A stretch of DNA of 6,938 bases from the NCBI GenBank assembly GCA_026984895.1, contig JALSRF010000482.1:1-6938 (forward strand), written 5' to 3'. The stretch is from Paracoccaceae bacterium (GTDB lineage: Bacteria; Pseudomonadota; Alphaproteobacteria; Rhodobacterales; Rhodobacteraceae). Shown here piece after piece: positions 4,650 to 6,938 of this stretch. The notes under the pieces are model-generated. The model was not told the origin of the DNA. It saw only the letters and a program-made list of their open reading frames with translations, and made no database searches. Position 1 is the stretch's first letter. The number at the start of each line of letters is the position of its first letter. Position numbers and translations under genes: made by a program.

Positions 4650-5447
4650 ATGTTCAGCGATTTCGACGACCCGCGCAGTGTTACGGACCCGCGCGAGGGC
4701 CCGCGCGCGAACGGCGCGCGCACAGACGGCCCGCGCACAGACGGCCCCGGCGCAGACGGTCCCGGCGCAGACGATGGCCGCGGCCTTCCCGGGGGCGGAC
4801 GGTTTCCGGCGGCAACCCATGTGCGGCGCACCTGGGAACGTCTTGCGCAGGCGGGCGGCGGCGGCGGCACCATTCCCGCGCGCACCGATCTGGACCCGCG
4901 CCTTCTGGGCGACGCGCTAAGGGTGTGCTTCATCGCCGAGCACATCGTGCCGGGTCAGGCCCGGCTGCGCGTCACCGGGCGCCACCTGGGCGATCTTTTC
5001 GGCATGGAGCCGCGCGGGATGCCGGTCGGCGCGCTGTTCGCCCCGGCCTCGCGCCGCGAGGCGGCCCGGCTTCTGGAACTGACCTGCCGCCGCCCTGCCC
5101 TGACCCAGGCCTGGCTGGAAAGCGGGGCCGGCATCGGGCGCGGGCGTCTGGAGGGCACGCTGGTTCTGGCGCCGCTGCTGGACGAGCACGGGCAGATCAC
5201 CCGCCTGCTGGGCGCCATCGAAACCATCGGCCATGTCGGACGCGCCCCGCGCCGCTTCGAGGTGCGGCGCAGCCGTTACCTGCCCTGCCCCGCGCCCGCC
5301 GGCGCGCCGGCTGTCGGCGTGCCCGGCCGTGGCCAGGCGGCCGCGCCCGGTGGCCTGCCCGGTGCCCTGCCTGGCGCCCTGCCCGAAGGCATGCCCGATG
5401 CCCAACCGGCCCGGGCCCGGCTGCGCCTGGTCGTGGACAACGGCTGA
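4650..5447 (+). CDS. PAS-domain protein (PAS_5-like) with repetitive ends
   Basis: This is a 265-residue probably cytoplasmic protein. A single PAS domain of the alphaproteobacterial PAS_5 type spans about 56-194. It runs from RRTWERLAQ...TIPARTDLDPRLLGDAL (59-90), through ARLRVTGRHLGDLFGMEPRGMPVGALFAP (104-132), to the final strands RLEGTLVLAPLLDEHGQITRLLGAIE (166-191). Such proteins usually lack an output domain, and their ligand and partner are unknown. The N-terminus (20-50) has four TDGPR/ADGPG-type five-residue units, and the C-terminus (234-253) has five four-residue units such as GALP; both are Gly/Pro/Ala-rich and likely disordered. ATG 4650-4652 is chosen because CGGAGG lies seven bases upstream; the open frame reaches back to 4335 but is non-coding in character. 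The C-terminal tail (RARLRLVVDNG) is basic then acidic. It is transcribed alone, divergent from yicC. Confidence 0.85.
   Translation: MFSDFDDPRSVTDPREGPRANGARTDGPRTDGPGADGPGADDGRGLPGGGRFPAATHVRRTWERLAQAGGGGGTIPARTDLDPRLLGDALRVCFIAEHIVPGQARLRVTGRHLGDLFGMEPRGMPVGALFAPASRREAARLLELTCRRPALTQAWLESGAGIGRGRLEGTLVLAPLLDEHGQITRLLGAIETIGHVGRAPRRFEVRRSRYLPCPAPAGAPAVGVPGRGQAAAPGGLPGALPGALPEGMPDAQPARARLRLVVDNG
4722..4781 (+). repeat. Four 15-bp coding tandem units in the PAS protein N-terminus
   Basis: Units at 4722-4736, 4737-4751, 4752-4766 and 4767-4781 encode TDGPR, TDGPG, ADGPG and ADDGR (residues 25-44). All share CAGACG at the same phase. The first two differ only near the end; later ones have drifted. 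The unit length is a multiple of three, so copy-number change would keep the frame. Confidence 0.85.
5349..5408 (+). repeat. Five 12-bp coding tandem units in the PAS protein C-terminus
   Basis: Consecutive 12-bp units encode GGLP, GALP, GALP, EGMP and DAQP (residues 234-253). The first three are nearly identical in DNA and the last two are degenerate. Like the N-terminal array they preserve the frame and lie outside the PAS fold. Confidence 0.8.
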
Positions 5448-5458
5448 GGCCGGCTCAG
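5444..5458. other. Small inverted repeat spanning both convergent stop codons
   Basis: CTGAG (5444-5448) and CTCAG (5454-5458) flank five bases and contain the TGA stop of the PAS gene and the TGA stop of the minus-strand DAHP synthase gene. The two genes are only seven bases apart. The 5-bp stem has no T tract on either side, so it is at best a weak pausing or end-protecting element. Confidence 0.35.
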
Positions 5459-6825
5459 ACCGCCGCCTGGCGGGCCTTTTCGCGCCGGCGCGCGGACAGT
5501 TCCTCGGCCACCAGGAAGGCCAGTTCCAGAGACTGGCTGGCATTCAGGCGCGGATCGCACGCGGTGTGATACCGGCTGGACAGGTCTTCGTCGGTGACCG
5601 CGCGCACCCCGCCGGTGCATTCGGTCACGTCCTTGCCGGTCATCTCGAAATGGACCCCGCCCGGGATGGTGCCCTCGGCGTTGTGCACGGCGAAAAACTC
5701 GCGAACCTCGCGCAGCACCGCATCGAAGGGGCGGGTCTTGAAGCCCGAGGACGACTTTATGGTGTTGCCATGCATGGGATCGCAGCTCCACAGCACCTCG
5801 GCGCCCTCCTCGCGCACCGCCTTGATCAGGCGGGGGAGATGTTCGCCCACCTGTCCCGCGCCGAACCGCGTGATCAGCGTCAGGCGGCCCGGCTCGTTTT
5901 CCGGGTTCAGCCGCGCCATCAGCACCCGGAGGTCCTCGGCGGTCATGCTCGGCCCGCATTTCAGCCCGATCGGGTTCTGCACGCCGCGGCAGAATTCCAC
6001 ATGCGCGCCGTCGGGCTGGCGGGTGCGGTCTCCGATCCAGATCAGATGCCCCGAGCCGGCCACCGGCAGCCCGGTGGTCGAATCGATCCGGCACAGCGCC
6101 TCTTCGTATTCCAGCAGCAGCGCTTCGTGGCTGACGTAGAAGTCCACCGATTGCAGCGTGTGCGCGGTTTCCTGGGTGACGCCTGCCGCCTTCATGAAGT
6201 CGAGCGTGTCGGAAATGCGATCGGCCACGTCGCGGTATCGCTCGGCCTCCTGGTTCTGGGTAAAGCCGAGCGTCCAGGCGTGCACCTGGTGGACATCGGC
6301 ATAGCCCCCGGTGGAAAAGGCCCGCAGAAGGTTCAGCGTGGCCGCCGCCTGGGTATAGGCCCGCAGCATGCGCGCCGGATCGGGAACGCGGGCCTGCGCA
6401 TCGAACTCGAAGCCGTTCACGATGTCGCCGCGGTAGCTGGGCAGCTCGGTCTTGCCGACGGTTTCGACCGGGGCCGAGCGCGGCTTGGCGAACTGGCCGG
6501 CCATCCGCCCCACCTTCACCACCGGCACCTTGGCCCCGTAGGTCAGCACCATGGCCATCTGCAGCATCACCTTGAAGGTGTCGCGGATGGTGTCGGCGGA
6601 GAACTCGGCGAAACTTTCGGCGCAATCGCCCCCCTGAAGCAGAAAGGCCCGCCCGCGCGCCGCCTCTCCCAGGGCGGCCTTCAGGCGCCGCGCCTCGCCG
6701 GCAAATACCAGCGGCGGATAGGCCGAAAGCTGCTTTTCCACCGCCTTCAGCGCTTCGGCGTCGGTATAGTCGGGCATCTGGATGCGTTCCTTGCTGCGCC
6801 AGCCCGATTTCACCCAGTTCTTCAT
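5455..6825 (-). CDS. aroG: Class II 3-deoxy-7-phosphoheptulonate (DAHP) synthase
   Basis: This 456-residue cytoplasmic enzyme condenses phosphoenolpyruvate with erythrose 4-phosphate to DAHP, the first step of the shikimate pathway. It is of the plant/Mycobacterium (class II) type. Active-site residues are intact and spaced as in the M. tuberculosis enzyme: metal ligands C68 (GGDCAE), H352 (DPMHGNT), E394 (HFEMTG) and D424 (ACDPRLN). Substrate-binding R107 and K114 (VGRMAGQFAKPRS), R267 (GDRTRQ), K289 (GLKCGPS) and R320 (LITRFG) are also present. The length is normal. The first 20 or so residues are a short extension, and no separate regulatory domain is seen. The start ATG 6823-6825 has CCGGAG seven bases upstream and a promoter at 6855-6883. 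Aromatic feedback sensitivity is common in the class but cannot be judged here. The gene is convergent with the PAS gene. The symbol follows Mycobacterium usage. Confidence 0.97.
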   Translation of the reverse strand: MKNWVKSGWRSKERIQMPDYTDAEALKAVEKQLSAYPPLVFAGEARRLKAALGEAARGRAFLLQGGDCAESFAEFSADTIRDTFKVMLQMAMVLTYGAKVPVVKVGRMAGQFAKPRSAPVETVGKTELPSYRGDIVNGFEFDAQARVPDPARMLRAYTQAAATLNLLRAFSTGGYADVHQVHAWTLGFTQNQEAERYRDVADRISDTLDFMKAAGVTQETAHTLQSVDFYVSHEALLLEYEEALCRIDSTTGLPVAGSGHLIWIGDRTRQPDGAHVEFCRGVQNPIGLKCGPSMTAEDLRVLMARLNPENEPGRLTLITRFGAGQVGEHLPRLIKAVREEGAEVLWSCDPMHGNTIKSSSGFKTRPFDAVLREVREFFAVHNAEGTIPGGVHFEMTGKDVTECTGGVRAVTDEDLSSRYHTACDPRLNASQSLELAFLVAEELSARRREKARQAAV

Positions 6826-6854
6826 CTTCGTGCTCCGGTTCGCATGATCCCCGG

Positions 6855-6883
6855 CTTATAGGGCGGCGGGCGGGTTTTCGCAA
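6855..6883 (-). promoter_or_regulatory. Sigma-70-type promoter of the DAHP synthase gene
   Basis: On the minus strand, TTGCGA (6878-6883) and TATAAG (6855-6860) are separated by exactly 17 bases. They match the TTGACA/TATAAT consensus at 4 and 5 of 6 positions. The predicted start of transcription is near 6848, which gives a leader of about 23 bases containing the ribosome-binding site. No attenuator or leader peptide fits in that space. The remaining bases to the window edge (6884-6938) are GC-rich, with a GGCCGG/CCGGCC inverted repeat at 6894-6907 and no visible gene. Confidence 0.7.
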
Positions 6884-6938
6884 ACGGGTAAACGGCCGGG
6901 TCCGGCCCGCGCGTCCCCCCCCGGGCCCGCCTCTGACC

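Noticed and set aside
4337..4945. Extension of the yicC frame upstream to 4945
   Set aside because: The frame stays open only because of GC bias. The family N-terminus begins at RSMTGYA, and the extension crosses the AT-rich control region and runs antisense to the PAS gene.
5233..6861. 542-codon open frame on the plus strand opposite the DAHP synthase gene
   Set aside because: It is a shadow of the real minus-strand gene, made possible by high GC. The minus frame has complete class II DAHP synthase motifs, a promoter and a ribosome-binding site; the plus frame has none of these and would run through the PAS gene end.
1..6938. Mobile element, CRISPR array, toxin-antitoxin or defence system
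   Set aside because: No transposase, integrase, spaced repeat array, nuclease-helicase set or small overlapping gene pair was seen. All repeats are local tandem duplications, and most genes have clear housekeeping or transport matches.

Overview
This is a high-GC (by eye about two-thirds G+C) chromosomal segment with eight protein-coding genes, one of them cut by the left edge. The gene set (TRAP transporter, yicC-gmk pair, a PAS_5-type protein, class II DAHP synthase), the strong third-position GC bias and the alanine/arginine-rich proteins point to an alphaproteobacterium, most likely of the Rhodobacterales (Paracoccus/Rhodobacter-like). I saw no insertion sequence, phage gene, CRISPR array, tRNA or rRNA. 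It reads as ordinary core chromosome.

Layout from left to right. Positions 1-1320, minus strand: a TRAP transporter operon. It holds the first 25 codons of a DctQ-like small membrane subunit (75 to 1) and the full DctP-like periplasmic binding protein (1320 to 277). A 201-bp G/C-rich spacer with tandem repeats and structure-prone sequence separates them. Positions 1321-1757: a 437-bp divergent intergenic region whose right part is unusually AT-rich and carries a near-palindrome around GTTAAC. Positions 1758-2195, plus strand: a 145-residue protein I do not recognise. Positions 2211-4336, minus strand: a tight three-gene operon, yicC, gmk and a gamma-class carbonic anhydrase, with a 3-bp gap and then an ATGA overlap. 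Positions 4337-4649: a second divergent intergenic region with an AT-rich core, an inverted repeat, two short tandem duplications and a four-tract G-quadruplex motif. Positions 4650-5447, plus strand: a PAS-domain protein with repetitive low-complexity ends. Positions 5455-6825, minus strand: class II DAHP synthase with its own recognisable sigma-70-type promoter.

The genes do not form one pathway. The TRAP proteins import an organic acid or similar solute using an ion gradient. Gmk makes GDP from GMP, YicC is an RNA-degradation factor, and the carbonic anhydrase-like protein hydrates CO2 or is a relative with another role. DAHP synthase commits carbon to the shikimate pathway. No previously undescribed system is evident. 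The most interesting signals are in the non-coding DNA: G-quadruplex-capable sequence in the PAS-gene leader and in the dctP-dctQ spacer, and two AT-rich divergent control regions that share a GTTAAC core.
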